Of a DNA stretch of 31,743 bases, positions 16,111-25,789 are shown piece by piece. The position numbers were made by a program, and so were the translations under genes. The notes beneath the pieces were generated by a model that had not been told where the DNA came from, did not search any database, and saw only the letters and a program-made list of their open reading frames with translations. Within the stretch, counting starts at the first letter, position 1. Every line of letters starts with the position of its first letter. Origin of the DNA: Actinomycetes bacterium (lineage in GTDB: Bacteria; Actinomycetota; Actinomycetes; Mycobacteriales; Mycobacteriaceae); the NCBI GenBank assembly GCA_022600695.1, contig JAHZJY010000368.1, forward strand, positions 1 through 31,743. Reading direction: 5' to 3'.

Positions 16111-17505
16111 ATGCGAATAGCACCCCACGTCAGCGAACTGATCGGCAACACCCCGCTGGTTCGACTGAACTCGGTCGTGCCCGAGGGTGCCGGAGTGGTG
16201 GCGGCCAAGATCGAATACCTCAATCCCGGGGGCAGTTCCAAGGACCGAATTGCGGTCAAGATGATTGACGCCGCCGAGGCCGCCGGCCAGCTCGGGCCGG
16301 GCGGCACCATCGTCGAGCCCACCTCGGGTAACACCGGTGTCGGGCTGGCCCTGGTGGCCCAGCGCCGCGGATACAAGTGCGTCTTCGTCTGCCCGGACAA
16401 GGTCAGCGAGGACAAGCAGAACGTCCTGCGCGCCTACGGCGCGGAGGTGGTGGTCTGCCCGACCGCGGTCCCGCCGGATCATCCGGACAGCTACTACAGC
16501 GTGTCCAATCGCCTGGTCGGGGAGATCGAGGGCGCCTGGAAACCCGACCAGTACTCCAACCCGAACGGTCCGGCGAGCCATTACGAGACCACCGGACCGG
16601 AGATCTGGACCGATACCGGAGGGAAGATCACCCATTTCGTTGCGGGGGTGGGCACCGGCGGCACCATCACCGGTGCCGGGCGCTACCTCAAGGAGGTATC
16701 CGGCGGCCGGGTAACGGTGATCGGTGCCGACCCGGAGGGTTCGGTGTACTCCGGTGGCACCGGGCGGCCCTATCTGGTGGAGGGCGTGGGCGAGGACTTC
16801 TGGCCGGCCGCCTACGACCCGGCGGTGGCTGACAAGATCATTGCCGTCTCCGACGCGGACTCCTTCGATATGACCCGCCGGCTGGCCCGTGAGGAGGGGC
16901 TGCTGGTCGGGGGATCGTGCGGGATGGCGGCCGTGGCGGCCTTGAGGGTCGCCGAGGAGGCCGGGCCCGACGCGGTGATCGTCGTACTGCTGCCCGACGG
17001 TGGGCGTGGGTATCTGTCGAAGATTTTCAACGACTCCTGGATGTCGTCCTACGGCTTCCTGCGCACCCCGCTCGACGACACCAAGCCCGCCCCGACCGTC
17101 GGCGACGTACTGCGCGGCAAGTCCGGAGCCCTGCCCGACCTGGTGCACACCCACCCGTCGGAAACGGTGCGCGATGCCATCGGGATCCTGCGCGAATACG
17201 AGGTATCTCAGATGCCGGTGGTCGGGGCGGAGCCGCCGGTCATGGCCGGCGAGGTTGCCGGCAGCGTGTCCGAACGCGAGCTGTTATCAGCGGTTTTCGA
17301 GGGCCGTGCCCACCTGGCCGATGCGGTGGCCCTGCACATGAGCCCGCCGCTACCACTGATCGGTGCCGGGGAGACGCTCAGCGCCGCGGCCGCGGTGCTG
17401 CGCGATGCCGACGCCGTGATGGTGGTCGAGGAAGGTAAGCCTGCGGGGGTCATCACCCGCCACGATCTGCTCGGCTATCTTTCCGAAGGCTCGCGGCGAC
17501 GATGA
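16111..17505 (+). CDS. cbs: Cystathionine beta-synthase
   Basis: A PLP enzyme of 464 aa, the same length as Mtb Rv1077. It condenses serine and homocysteine to cystathionine, the first step of reverse transsulfuration. Lys44 in G-S-S-K-D-R is the Schiff-base lysine, E-P-T-S-G-N-T-G binds substrate, and G-T-G-G-T-I-T-G-A-G holds the PLP phosphate. After about residue 325 come two CBS domains (for example V-R-D-A-I-G-I-L-R-E-Y-E-V-S-Q-M-P-V and A-V-M-V-V-E-E-G-K-P-A-G-V-I), the regulatory module. There is no N-terminal haem domain. Downstream metB works on the same intermediate, with two proline-rich membrane protein genes between them. Confidence 0.96.
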   Translation: MRIAPHVSELIGNTPLVRLNSVVPEGAGVVAAKIEYLNPGGSSKDRIAVKMIDAAEAAGQLGPGGTIVEPTSGNTGVGLALVAQRRGYKCVFVCPDKVSEDKQNVLRAYGAEVVVCPTAVPPDHPDSYYSVSNRLVGEIEGAWKPDQYSNPNGPASHYETTGPEIWTDTGGKITHFVAGVGTGGTITGAGRYLKEVSGGRVTVIGADPEGSVYSGGTGRPYLVEGVGEDFWPAAYDPAVADKIIAVSDADSFDMTRRLAREEGLLVGGSCGMAAVAALRVAEEAGPDAVIVVLLPDGGRGYLSKIFNDSWMSSYGFLRTPLDDTKPAPTVGDVLRGKSGALPDLVHTHPSETVRDAIGILREYEVSQMPVVGAEPPVMAGEVAGSVSERELLSAVFEGRAHLADAVALHMSPPLPLIGAGETLSAAAAVLRDADAVMVVEEGKPAGVITRHDLLGYLSEGSRRR

Positions 17506-17521
17506 CGCGATAGGGACGCGA

Positions 17522-17527
17522 TAGTGT
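17522..17527 (+). promoter_or_regulatory. -10 element (TAGTGT) for the pra gene
   Basis: TAGTGT fits TAnnnT and lies 31 bp before the ATG at 17559, with GGAGGG between. It ends the second copy of a GACGCGATAG direct repeat that begins in the last codons of cbs, which may reflect regulator binding. It would allow expression of pra and the genes behind it independently of cbs. Confidence 0.4.
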
Positions 17528-17558
17528 TGCATCGCTCAAATCCCGACCGGAGGGACTC

Positions 17559-18110
17559 ATGACCCAACCGCCCCTTCCGCCCGGCGGCTTTCCGCCGCCG
17601 AGCGGCGCCTATCCGCCGCCGCCCGCCGGTGCGCTGCCTAAGGGGTCGTATACGGCGTGGATCACCCGGGTTGCCGCCTACCTGATCGATGGGCTGCCGG
17701 TGCTGGCTCTCGGCGGGATCGGTCCGGTGATCATCCTCGCCACCGCCGACAGCGACTGCATCAGCGAGAGCACCGATCTCGGCTACGGCGTCTCCTGCAC
17801 GTCGGAACCGACGACGCTGGGTCTGGTCTCCCTGCTGGTGTTCGTGCTGGCCGCTGTCATTTTCTTCGTCTGGAACTATGGCTACCGGCAGGGCACGACC
17901 GGCTCGAGCATCGGCAAGTCGTGGATGAAGTTCAAGGTCGTCGGGGAGAAGACGGGACAACCCATCGGCTTCGGACCGTCACTTTTGCGGCAGTTCCTGC
18001 ACCTGCTCGATGGCATGTTGTGCAATCTCGGTTACCTCTGGCCGCTGTGGGACGCCAAACGGCAGACATTCGCCGACAAGATCATGTCCACTGTCTGCCT
18101 GCCGATCTGA
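17559..18110 (+). CDS. pra: Proline-rich antigen Pra, RDD-family membrane protein
   Basis: The 183-residue protein has a short Pro/Gly/Tyr-rich N-terminus (about residues 1-28), then an RDD domain with two hydrophobic helices (about 40-63 and 87-107). Conserved stretches include R-V-A-A-Y-L-I-D-G, W-N-Y-G-Y-R-Q-G-T-T-G-S-S-I-G-K and L-W-D-A-K-R-Q-T-F-A-D-K-I-M. The same stretches occur in Mtb Pra (Rv1078, 240 aa), between cbs and metB as here. The proline-rich region is clearly shorter than in Mtb. GGAGGG precedes the ATG. Pra is a known mycobacterial antigen; its biochemical role is unresolved. Confidence 0.88.
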   Translation: MTQPPLPPGGFPPPSGAYPPPPAGALPKGSYTAWITRVAAYLIDGLPVLALGGIGPVIILATADSDCISESTDLGYGVSCTSEPTTLGLVSLLVFVLAAVIFFVWNYGYRQGTTGSSIGKSWMKFKVVGEKTGQPIGFGPSLLRQFLHLLDGMLCNLGYLWPLWDAKRQTFADKIMSTVCLPI

Positions 18111-18137
18111 TCGACATAAAGCTCGGAAAGGAACATC

Positions 18138-19100
18138 ATGACGCAGCCACCCAACCCCGGTGGTTACCCGCCGCCCGGTGAGTACCCGCCGCCCGGTGGT
18201 TATCCGCCGCCCGGTGGTTACCCGCCACCCCCCGGGGTTCCCGCCCCGCAGGCGCCACCGGGTGGGTATGGCGCTCCGCCGCCCCCACCCGGGTGGGGCT
18301 ATCCGCCGCCCGGTGCTTACCCGCCGCCCGGTGCTTACCCGCCGCCGCCCCCGGCCGAGGGTGGCTACATCCCGCCACCACCCGGACACGGCGCATCCCG
18401 CTACAGCGTCGGCGAGGGTCTGTCATGGGCTTGGCAGAAATTCGCCAAGAACCCGGTTCCGCTGATAGTCGCGACTGTGGTCTTCTGGCTGATCGGCGCG
18501 GCGCTCAACTATGTGTTCAGCAGGGCCTTGGATGCCGTCTCACCGGAGACGTTCATCGCCTATGACGGTGGCCAGGGGCTGGTGGAGACCACAACGCGCA
18601 CCATGACCGGGGGTGGCCTCGCGGTCTTCATCTTGGGCTTCGTGGTTCAGATTGTGGCCAAAGGGGCGATCGCCTCGGCCGGTTACGGTGGGCTTCTCGA
18701 TATCGCCAACGGACACCGGGTGTCGATAGGTTCGTTCTTTCGGCCCCGCAATATCGTCGCCGTCGTCGTCGCGGGGCTCATCGTCGACATCCTCACCTTC
18801 GTCGGTCTGCTGCTCTGCATCCTCCCGGGCCTGGCCGTGATGCTGTTCGCCTGGTTCAGCACCGTCGCGATCGTTGACCGTAATCTGTCGCCAATCGACG
18901 GTATCCGGGCCAGCGTCGCCATCGTCAAAGCCAACTTCGGTCAGGTCCTGCTGGCCGCTCTGACCTTCATCGGCCTGCTTCTCCTCGGCGTTCTGCTGTG
19001 CGGTGTCGGACTGCTGGTCGCCATCCCGGTGGCATATCTGTTCCTGGTGTACACCTATCGCCTCCTCAGCGGCGGTTCCGTGGCCCCGGCGACCGTCTGA
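18138..19100 (+). CDS. Proline-rich repeat membrane protein, second Pra-like gene
   Basis: The product (320 aa) starts with about 85 residues of Y-P-P-P-G type repeats (GGYPPPG, GAYPPPG), ending near R-Y-S-V-G-E-G-L-S-W-A-W. Five or six hydrophobic helices follow (about 108-128, 158-178, 205-228, 230-246, 270-290, 291-307). The membrane part looks like the DUF975-type membrane protein family, with R-N-I-V-A-V-V-V-A-G-L and V-D-R-N-L-S-P-I-D-G-I-R-A-S, and is unrelated to the RDD domain of Pra. The GAAAGGA site eight bases before the ATG is strong. The tail-like repeats probably sit in the cytoplasm. Stop TGA and the metB ATG are adjacent, so the two are translationally linked. Function unknown. 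Confidence 0.82.
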   Translation: MTQPPNPGGYPPPGEYPPPGGYPPPGGYPPPPGVPAPQAPPGGYGAPPPPPGWGYPPPGAYPPPGAYPPPPPAEGGYIPPPPGHGASRYSVGEGLSWAWQKFAKNPVPLIVATVVFWLIGAALNYVFSRALDAVSPETFIAYDGGQGLVETTTRTMTGGGLAVFILGFVVQIVAKGAIASAGYGGLLDIANGHRVSIGSFFRPRNIVAVVVAGLIVDILTFVGLLLCILPGLAVMLFAWFSTVAIVDRNLSPIDGIRASVAIVKANFGQVLLAALTFIGLLLLGVLLCGVGLLVAIPVAYLFLVYTYRLLSGGSVAPATV

Positions 19101-20258
19101 ATGACGGGTAACCGACGGCCGCGCGGTTTCGCGACAACGGCGATCCACGCCGGCTACCGCCCGGACCCGCTGACCGGGGCGGTCAACGCGCCGATCTACG
19201 CCAGCAGCACGTTCGCCCAGGACGGTGTCGGCGGTCTACGCGGCGGCTTCGAGTACGCGCGCACCGGAAACCCCACCCGCGAGGCTCTGGAGACCGTCCT
19301 GGCGGCCGTCGAAGAGGGCAGGTATGGCCGTGCCTTCAGTTCTGGTATGGCAGCGAGCGACTGCGCACTGCGGGCGGTGTTGCGCCCCGGCGATCACATC
19401 ATCATTCCCGATGATGCGTACGGCGGGACATTCCGGCTGATCGACAAGGTGTTTCGGCAGTGGGGTGTGCGCCACACCCCGGTTCACCTGTCTGACCTCG
19501 ACGCGGTGCGGGATGCGGTCACCGACGACACCCGGTTGATCTGGGTGGAGACTCCGACCAACCCGCTGTTGTCGGTCGCCGATATCGACTCGATCGCGCA
19601 AATCGGCCATAACGCGGGGGCGATAGTGTTGGTGGACAACACATTCGCGTCGCCGGCTCTGCAGCAACCGCTGACGCTGGGTGCCGATATCGTGCTGCAT
19701 TCGACGACGAAGTACATCGGCGGCCACTCCGACGTGGTGGGCGGCGCCCTGGTGACCGATGACGAGGAACTCGACGCGGCTTTCGGTTTTCTGCAAAACG
19801 GCGCCGGCGCGGTACCCGGACCGTTCGACGCCTACCTGACGATGCGCGGACTCAAAACGCTCGAGTTGCGGATGAGGCGGCACAGCGAGAATGCCGTACA
19901 GGTGGCCGCGTTTCTGGCCGGCCACCCGGCGGTGAGCCAGGTGCTGTATCCGGGTCTACCGGAACACCCCGGCCACGAAATCGCTGCCCGCCAGATGAGG
20001 GCCTTCGGCGGGATGGTGTCGGTTCGATTGCGCGGGGGGATACAGGCCGCCCGCGAATTATGTTCGCGTACAGAGATTTTCATTCTGGCGGAGTCGCTGG
20101 GGGGAGTGGAGTCGCTGATTGAGCACCCCGGCGCGATGACGCACGCCTCGACCGCCGGCTCGCAACTTGAGGTGCCCGAAGACCTGGTGCGGCTGTCGGT
20201 CGGAATCGAGCACCCCGGTGATCTGCTTGCCGATCTTCGGCAGGCGTTGGAAACCTAG
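19101..20258 (+). CDS. metB: Cystathionine gamma-synthase/lyase
   Basis: A Cys/Met-metabolism PLP enzyme of 385 aa (Mtb MetB, Rv1079, 388 aa). It forms cystathionine from an O-acyl-homoserine and cysteine, and related enzymes act as gamma-lyase in the reverse direction. Lys204 in H-S-T-T-K-Y-I-G-G-H carries PLP. Other marks are E-Y-A-R-T-G-N-P-T-R, F-S-S-G-M-A-A, the cofactor Asp in L-V-D-N-T-F-A-S, and S-L-G-G-V-E-S-L-I-E-H-P near the C-terminus. The ATG directly follows the stop of the proline-rich gene. Together with cbs it forms a transsulfuration pair; whether it mainly makes or cleaves cystathionine cannot be decided from sequence. Confidence 0.94.
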   Translation: MTGNRRPRGFATTAIHAGYRPDPLTGAVNAPIYASSTFAQDGVGGLRGGFEYARTGNPTREALETVLAAVEEGRYGRAFSSGMAASDCALRAVLRPGDHIIIPDDAYGGTFRLIDKVFRQWGVRHTPVHLSDLDAVRDAVTDDTRLIWVETPTNPLLSVADIDSIAQIGHNAGAIVLVDNTFASPALQQPLTLGADIVLHSTTKYIGGHSDVVGGALVTDDEELDAAFGFLQNGAGAVPGPFDAYLTMRGLKTLELRMRRHSENAVQVAAFLAGHPAVSQVLYPGLPEHPGHEIAARQMRAFGGMVSVRLRGGIQAARELCSRTEIFILAESLGGVESLIEHPGAMTHASTAGSQLEVPEDLVRLSVGIEHPGDLLADLRQALET

Positions 20259-20271
20259 CCGGGAATTCCCC

Positions 20272-20931
20272 CTAATGCAGTGCCGGCAGCACGGCGGTGA
20301 TGGTCCGCGTGAGATTTATCTCCGCAGTGTCGGATTCGTTGGCCCAAGCGCCGCCGGTGATCTCATCGGCGCGCTCGGCGGCGACCCGCATACCGGCATC
20401 GTTGAGTGCGAGCACCGCGTCGAGAGCGCCGACGGCGTACAGCAGGCCGATGACCGCCGCCGTCACGGGTTGCGGGCGGCGGCGCTCGAAAAGCGCCGAG
20501 AGTAGCTCGGACCTTGCCACGGCGACCCGGCCTCTATTTTTTACGGGCCACCGGTAGTGGTTGCGGCGCAACCGATGTGCGGTCAGCTGTATCTGATGGA
20601 TCTGGCCGGTGCGCAACAGCTGGTCGAGCACGTCGTCCTCGGCATGCCGTCGGATCCGGGCGATGGCCGCGGACGGAGCGATCGGCTGTTGTTCCAGCAG
20701 CGCCAGCGCGGGGCGAAGGGCGGGATCCATCGGAATCTGACCGGCCAGTGCCACCAGCAGGCCGGTGGGCACCGGCTCGTCGGCCAGCGCGGGTCGGACC
20801 CGGCATTCGAATGCAAGGTCGAGGATCAGTGCGGCGGCCAGTGCGCGTTCCAGCGGGGAACGGGCAATGCGGGGCTGCGCCTCAGCATTGTCGAGCAGGA
20901 GCAGTAGCAGATTCTCGGCGATATGTGCCAT
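20272..20931 (-). CDS. GPP34 (GOLPH3-like) family protein
   Basis: The 219-residue protein is mostly helical and starts M-A-H-I-A-E-N-L-L-L-L-L-L-D, the typical opening of bacterial GPP34 domains. It continues with L-E-R-A-L-A-A-A-L-I-L-D-L-A and a downstream segment with the Y-R-W-P-V strand and a basic patch (N-R-G-R-V-A-V-A-R). The eukaryotic relatives bind phosphatidylinositol 4-phosphate on Golgi membranes; bacterial members are widespread in actinomycetes and little studied. It converges on metB with 13 bp between the stops. I know of no homologue at this position in Mtb. A tryptophan in W-A-N-E-S-D near the end is not in the usual domain core. Confidence 0.75.
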   Translation of the reverse strand: MAHIAENLLLLLLDNAEAQPRIARSPLERALAAALILDLAFECRVRPALADEPVPTGLLVALAGQIPMDPALRPALALLEQQPIAPSAAIARIRRHAEDDVLDQLLRTGQIHQIQLTAHRLRRNHYRWPVKNRGRVAVARSELLSALFERRRPQPVTAAVIGLLYAVGALDAVLALNDAGMRVAAERADEITGGAWANESDTAEINLTRTITAVLPALH

Positions 20932-20954
20932 GACCCGGGATCAGCCTCCGGCTG

Positions 20955-21004
20955 ACGGTGGGCGACGGTGGGCGACGTTGGGCGGCGGTGGGCGGTGGTG
21001 GGCT
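20955..21004. repeat. Five tandem copies of a 10-bp repeat next to the greA stop
   Basis: Units of the form ACGGTGGGCG run without gap: two perfect copies (20955-20964, 20965-20974), then copies with one (20975-20984), one (20985-20994) and three (20995-21004) changes. The last unit overlaps the greA stop codon by two bases. The array fills the gap between greA and the start of the GPP34 gene. It is G-rich on the plus strand, with GGG every ten bases. Confidence 0.85.
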
Positions 21005-21497
21005 AGGAGTGGTACGGCTCGGCGCTGATCAGGGTCACCTTGACGGTGTTGCCGTTGGGCACGGTGTAGGTGCGGGTCTCGTCGACCTTGGCATTGAGCA
21101 GCGCGGCGCCCAGGGGTGAGTTGGGCGAATACACCTCGAGTTTGCCGTCGCTGACGATCTCCTGGCGGGTGGCGATCAGGAAGGTTTCGGTATCGGACTC
21201 GTCGCCCTCGTAGTACACCTTGACCACTGATCCGGGCAGCGCGACACCGGATTGTTTGGGCGCCTCGCCGACCTTGGCGGTGTTCAGCAACTCCTGGAGT
21301 TGGCGAATCCGGGCCTCCTCCTGACCCTGCTGCTCGCGCGCGGCGTGATAGCCGCCGTTCTCCCGGAGGTCGCCCTCCTCGCGGCGGTCATTGATCTCGG
21401 CGGCGATGATAGGACGGTTCAGGATCAACTGATCGAGTTCGTCCTTGAGCCGGTCGTATGACTCCTGGGTCAGCCAGACCACCTGGTTGTCGGTCAT
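21003..21497 (-). CDS. greA: Transcription elongation factor GreA
   Basis: The protein has 164 aa, the Mtb GreA (Rv1080c) length. The N-terminal coiled coil (about residues 10-78) carries the acidic tip pair in [17 protein letters not shown], which enters the RNA polymerase secondary channel and stimulates cleavage of backtracked RNA. The C-terminal FKBP-like domain shows G-S-V-V-K-V-Y-Y and [17 protein letters not shown] nine bases upstream supports the ATG at 21497. A long leader with an early hairpin separates it from its likely promoter. The gene stands alone on the minus strand, about 245 bp from the next upstream gene. Confidence 0.97.
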   Translation of the reverse strand: MTDNQVVWLTQESYDRLKDELDQLILNRPIIAAEINDRREEGDLRENGGYHAAREQQGQEEARIRQLQELLNTAKVGEAPKQSGVALPGSVVKVYYEGDESDTETFLIATRQEIVSDGKLEVYSPNSPLGAALLNAKVDETRTYTVPNGNTVKVTLISAEPYHS

Positions 21498-21626
21498 ATC
21501 GTGGCGCTCCTCAATCGTCTCGTGCGCGCTGCTCGCGGTGCAGTTCGTCATTCGCTGCCGGGAGTGTGCGGAACCGCCGCGCGTATTGCCCCCGAACAGC
21601 GAGTGGACCCCGCTAATGAAGCAATA

Positions 21627-21665
21627 CACGGCTCCCAGCAGGAACCGTGCACGGAGGCGATTGTA
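21627..21665 (-). promoter_or_regulatory. greA promoter (TGC-TACAAT) with a hairpin at the start of the leader
   Basis: On the minus strand TACAAT (21665-21660) is an excellent -10, with TG one base upstream as in extended -10 promoters. Transcription would start near 21653, leaving an untranslated leader of about 156 nt. The leader begins almost at once with CACGGTTCC-TGCTG-GGAGCCGTG (21649-21627), a 9-bp stem with one G-U pair. No T-run follows, so this is a structured leader and not a terminator. It may stabilise the RNA or attenuate transcription. Confidence 0.5.
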
Positions 21666-21741
21666 GCACTGGGGCCCGCGCAGTGATTCCGGTTTCTCGG
21701 TTCCGACGTTTGCTGTCCGGCCGGCGGCGAACCGGTACCAC

Positions 21742-22182
21742 TCAGGCCGGGTCCAGATATCCGGGTACGTCGGTGCCGCACCCGTAGATATCCCCCATGG
21801 CCGACGGCGCGTACGTCTTGACGGTGGTGGTGACCTGGACCGTTTTGTCCGTCGAGGGGCCGACAACGATCTCACGCCGGCCGGTCTCCGCTCCGTCGTA
21901 GGACCGGGCCCGAACGATGCACACCACGGAAGTGCCGGGATCCTTGCGGGTGACGCTGATCGTGACCGAGACCGTGTCGGCATCGAGAACCTCGAAAGCG
22001 GCCATCGAGCCCTCGACGTCGACGCCCTCGAAGCGCTGGTAAGCCAGAACGGCCAATCCCAGAGCGATCACGATGGTCAAAGCGCCCAGCATGGTCGCCA
22101 CCCGTCGGCGTGTGGTCGCGGGCATCGGAGTCCGGCCGTAGCGCGACGCCGGTGGTGCCGGACCGCCCGGAGACTCGGACAT
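21742..22182 (-). CDS. DUF4307 membrane protein, Rv1081c homologue
   Basis: The 146-residue protein has a Pro/Ala-rich N-terminus ending in the basic run T-R-R-R, one membrane helix (about residues 31-49, [12 protein letters not shown]) and an extracytoplasmic beta-rich domain of about 95 residues with [21 protein letters not shown] and two Cys. This is the DUF4307 architecture found next to mca in mycobacteria. The ATG at 22182 (MSESPGGP) has no Shine-Dalgarno, but CACACT lies six bases before it, so a leaderless start is possible. Mtb Rv1081c is 144 aa. It is divergent from mca. Function unknown. Confidence 0.82.
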   Translation of the reverse strand: MSESPGGPAPPASRYGRTPMPATTRRRVATMLGALTIVIALGLAVLAYQRFEGVDVEGSMAAFEVLDADTVSVTISVTRKDPGTSVVCIVRARSYDGAETGRREIVVGPSTDKTVQVTTTVKTYAPSAMGDIYGCGTDVPGYLDPA

Positions 22183-22294
22183 AGCTGCAGTGTGCCTGCC
22201 GAGGCCGACCTGGATTGCGGGTACCCCCACCCCGGATGGGACGATATGGCCGAGGAACGGTCGGCCCGGCCGGCCCGGACACCTAGAGGAATAC

Positions 22295-23167
22295 GTGACC
22301 GAACTGCGGTTGATGGCGGTTCACGCCCATCCGGACGACGAGGCCAGCAAGGGCGCGGCCACGCTGGCGCGGTATGCCGACGAGGGCAGGCGGGTCATGG
22401 TGGTAACCCTGACCGGCGGCGAGCGCGGAGACATTCTCAACCCGGCGATGGACCTGCCCGAGGTACGTGGGCGGATCGCCGACATCCGGCGCGACGAGAT
22501 GGCCCGAGCGGCCGAGATTCTGGGCGTCGAACACCACTGGCTCGGGTTCGTCGACTCGGGCCTGCCCGAAGGGGAGCCGCTGCCGCCGCTGCCACCGGGC
22601 TGTTTCGCGTTGGTGCCGATGGAGGAACCGGTCGCCGAACTGGTGAGGGTGATCCGGGAGTTTCGTCCGCATGTGCTCACCACCTACGACGAGAACGGCG
22701 GCTATCCGCATCCGGATCACATCCGCTGCCATCAGGTTTCGGTCGCCGCCTACGAGGCCGCCGCCGACGGCCTGCTCTACCCGGGTGCCGGGCCGCCGTG
22801 GTCGGTCAGCAAGTTGTACTACAACCACGGCTTCCTGCGGAAGCGCCTGCAGACTCTGCAAGACGAATTCGCCAGGCATGGACAGGAGGGCCCGTTCGCC
22901 CGCTGGCTGGAGCACTGGGACGCCGACACCGACGTTTTCGCCGATCGGGTGACCACCCGAGTCCACTGCGCGCCCTATTTCGCCCGGCGGGACGAGGCGT
23001 TGCGGGCGCATGCCACCCAGATCGACCCGGACGGTTTCTTCTTCGCCACCCCGCTAGAGTGGCAGCATCGGCTCTGGCCCACCGAGGAGTACGAATTGGC
23101 CCGATCGCGGGTGCCGGCCGTGTTGCCGGAAGACGACCTTTTCGCCGGAATCGAGATCTTCGAGTGA
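22295..23167 (+). CDS. mca: Mycothiol S-conjugate amidase
   Basis: Mca (290 aa; Mtb Rv1082 288 aa) cleaves mycothiol conjugates of electrophiles and antibiotics into a mercapturic acid, which is exported, and GlcN-inositol, which is recycled. The zinc site is visible as V-H-A-H-P-D-D-E near residue 13 and [12 protein letters not shown] near residue 145. These are PIG-L/LmbE-family motifs shared with MshB, but the match to Mca along the whole chain is much closer. The GTG at 22295 with AGAGGA just upstream gives V-T-E-L-R-L-M-A-V, equivalent to the Mtb start. It heads a tightly packed three-gene operon with the Rv1083 and Rv1084 homologues. Confidence 0.95.
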   Translation: MTELRLMAVHAHPDDEASKGAATLARYADEGRRVMVVTLTGGERGDILNPAMDLPEVRGRIADIRRDEMARAAEILGVEHHWLGFVDSGLPEGEPLPPLPPGCFALVPMEEPVAELVRVIREFRPHVLTTYDENGGYPHPDHIRCHQVSVAAYEAAADGLLYPGAGPPWSVSKLYYNHGFLRKRLQTLQDEFARHGQEGPFARWLEHWDADTDVFADRVTTRVHCAPYFARRDEALRAHATQIDPDGFFFATPLEWQHRLWPTEEYELARSRVPAVLPEDDLFAGIEIFE

Positions 23168-23175
23168 CTCCTTTG

Positions 23176-23389
23176 ATGATCACCCTGCTCGCCCAGGAGC
23201 CGACGAACACCGGCCCCGACTTCGGTAAGGCGAGCCCACTGGGCCTGCTCGTCGTCGTGCTGCTGCTGATCGGGGTCTTCGCCCTGGTGCGCTCGATGAA
23301 CCGCCATCTCAAGCGGGTTCCGGAGGAGTTCGGCGCCGCCGCCAACGAGACTGTCGACGGGCCGGAGACTGACACCGGGGGCCCCACGC

Positions 23390-23406
<17 letters not shown>
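23176..23406 (+). CDS. Small single-helix membrane protein, Rv1083 homologue
   Basis: The product (76 aa) has the pattern L-L-A-Q-E-P-T-N-T-G-P-D-F-G-K-A-S-P, one membrane helix (about residues 22-41, L-L-V-V-V-L-L-L-I-G-V-F) and a short acidic C-terminal tail after the basic R-S-M-N-R-H-L-K-R. It corresponds to Mtb Rv1083 (88 aa). Starts are ambiguous: a GTG at 23164 overlaps the mca stop (GTGA) and would add four residues, while the ATG at 23176 gives MITLLAQ, closer to the Mtb protein. The gene end overlaps the next gene by 17 bp. Its position in every mca operon I recall suggests a membrane partner role, but none is proven. Confidence 0.75.
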
Positions 23407-25399
<1,993 letters not shown>

Positions 25400-25408
25400 C
25401 GTGGCGCC

Positions 25409-25786
25409 ATGGTCAGCGCCGAGCATGCCGAGTCAATGGTCCGTCGGTACCTGGAACGCGTCGCATCAGGCAGCGCCGATGAGATCGCGGAACTCTATGC
25501 CGACGATGCCACGGTCGAGGATCCCGTCGGCGTCGGAGAGGTTCATATCGGCCGCCACGCCATTACCGGCTTTTATCGGAATATCGAGAACATGGCTCGC
25601 GAAACCGAATTGCTGGCGCTGCGGGTCTGCGGTCACGAAGCGGCGTTCATGTTCCGGATCACCGTCGGCGCCGACGAAGGCAGCCGGATGCGGATCGAGC
25701 CGATCGATGTGATGACGTTCGACGGCGAGGGCAAGATCGCATCGATGAAGGCCTACTGGTCGGCCGCAAACGTCGCCACCGTGTAG
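25409..25786 (+). CDS. Ketosteroid (delta-5-3-ketosteroid) isomerase-like protein, NTF2/SnoaL fold
   Basis: A 125-residue NTF2-fold protein that follows the Comamonas testosteroni steroid isomerase closely. The opening V-R-R-Y-L supplies Tyr14, A-D-D-A-T-V-E-D-P-V-G supplies Asp38, and E-P-I-D-V-M-T-F supplies Asp100; these are the oxyanion Tyr, general base and oxyanion Asp (Tyr14, Asp38, Asp99 in the reference enzyme). All catalytic residues are present, so isomerase activity on a 3-oxo-delta-5 steroid or a similar ketone is likely. The C-terminus has F-D-G-E-G-K-I-A-S-M-K-A-Y-W. The gene lies behind the mca operon, three bases from the convergent hemolysin III gene. I recall no Mtb gene at this place. 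Confidence 0.85.
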   Translation: MVSAEHAESMVRRYLERVASGSADEIAELYADDATVEDPVGVGEVHIGRHAITGFYRNIENMARETELLALRVCGHEAAFMFRITVGADEGSRMRIEPIDVMTFDGEGKIASMKAYWSAANVATV

Positions 25787-25789
25787 GCG

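Noticed and set aside
15352..17154. A 600-codon open frame on the minus strand across lipU and cbs.
   Set aside because: It is rich in Gln, His, Arg and Gly with no domain pattern, and lies antisense to two well-recognised genes. High-GC third-position bias creates such frames.
22190..22294. Upstream in-frame extension of mca.
   Set aside because: The extension is unlike the Mtb protein. The GTG at 22295 has a ribosome binding site and matches the family start.
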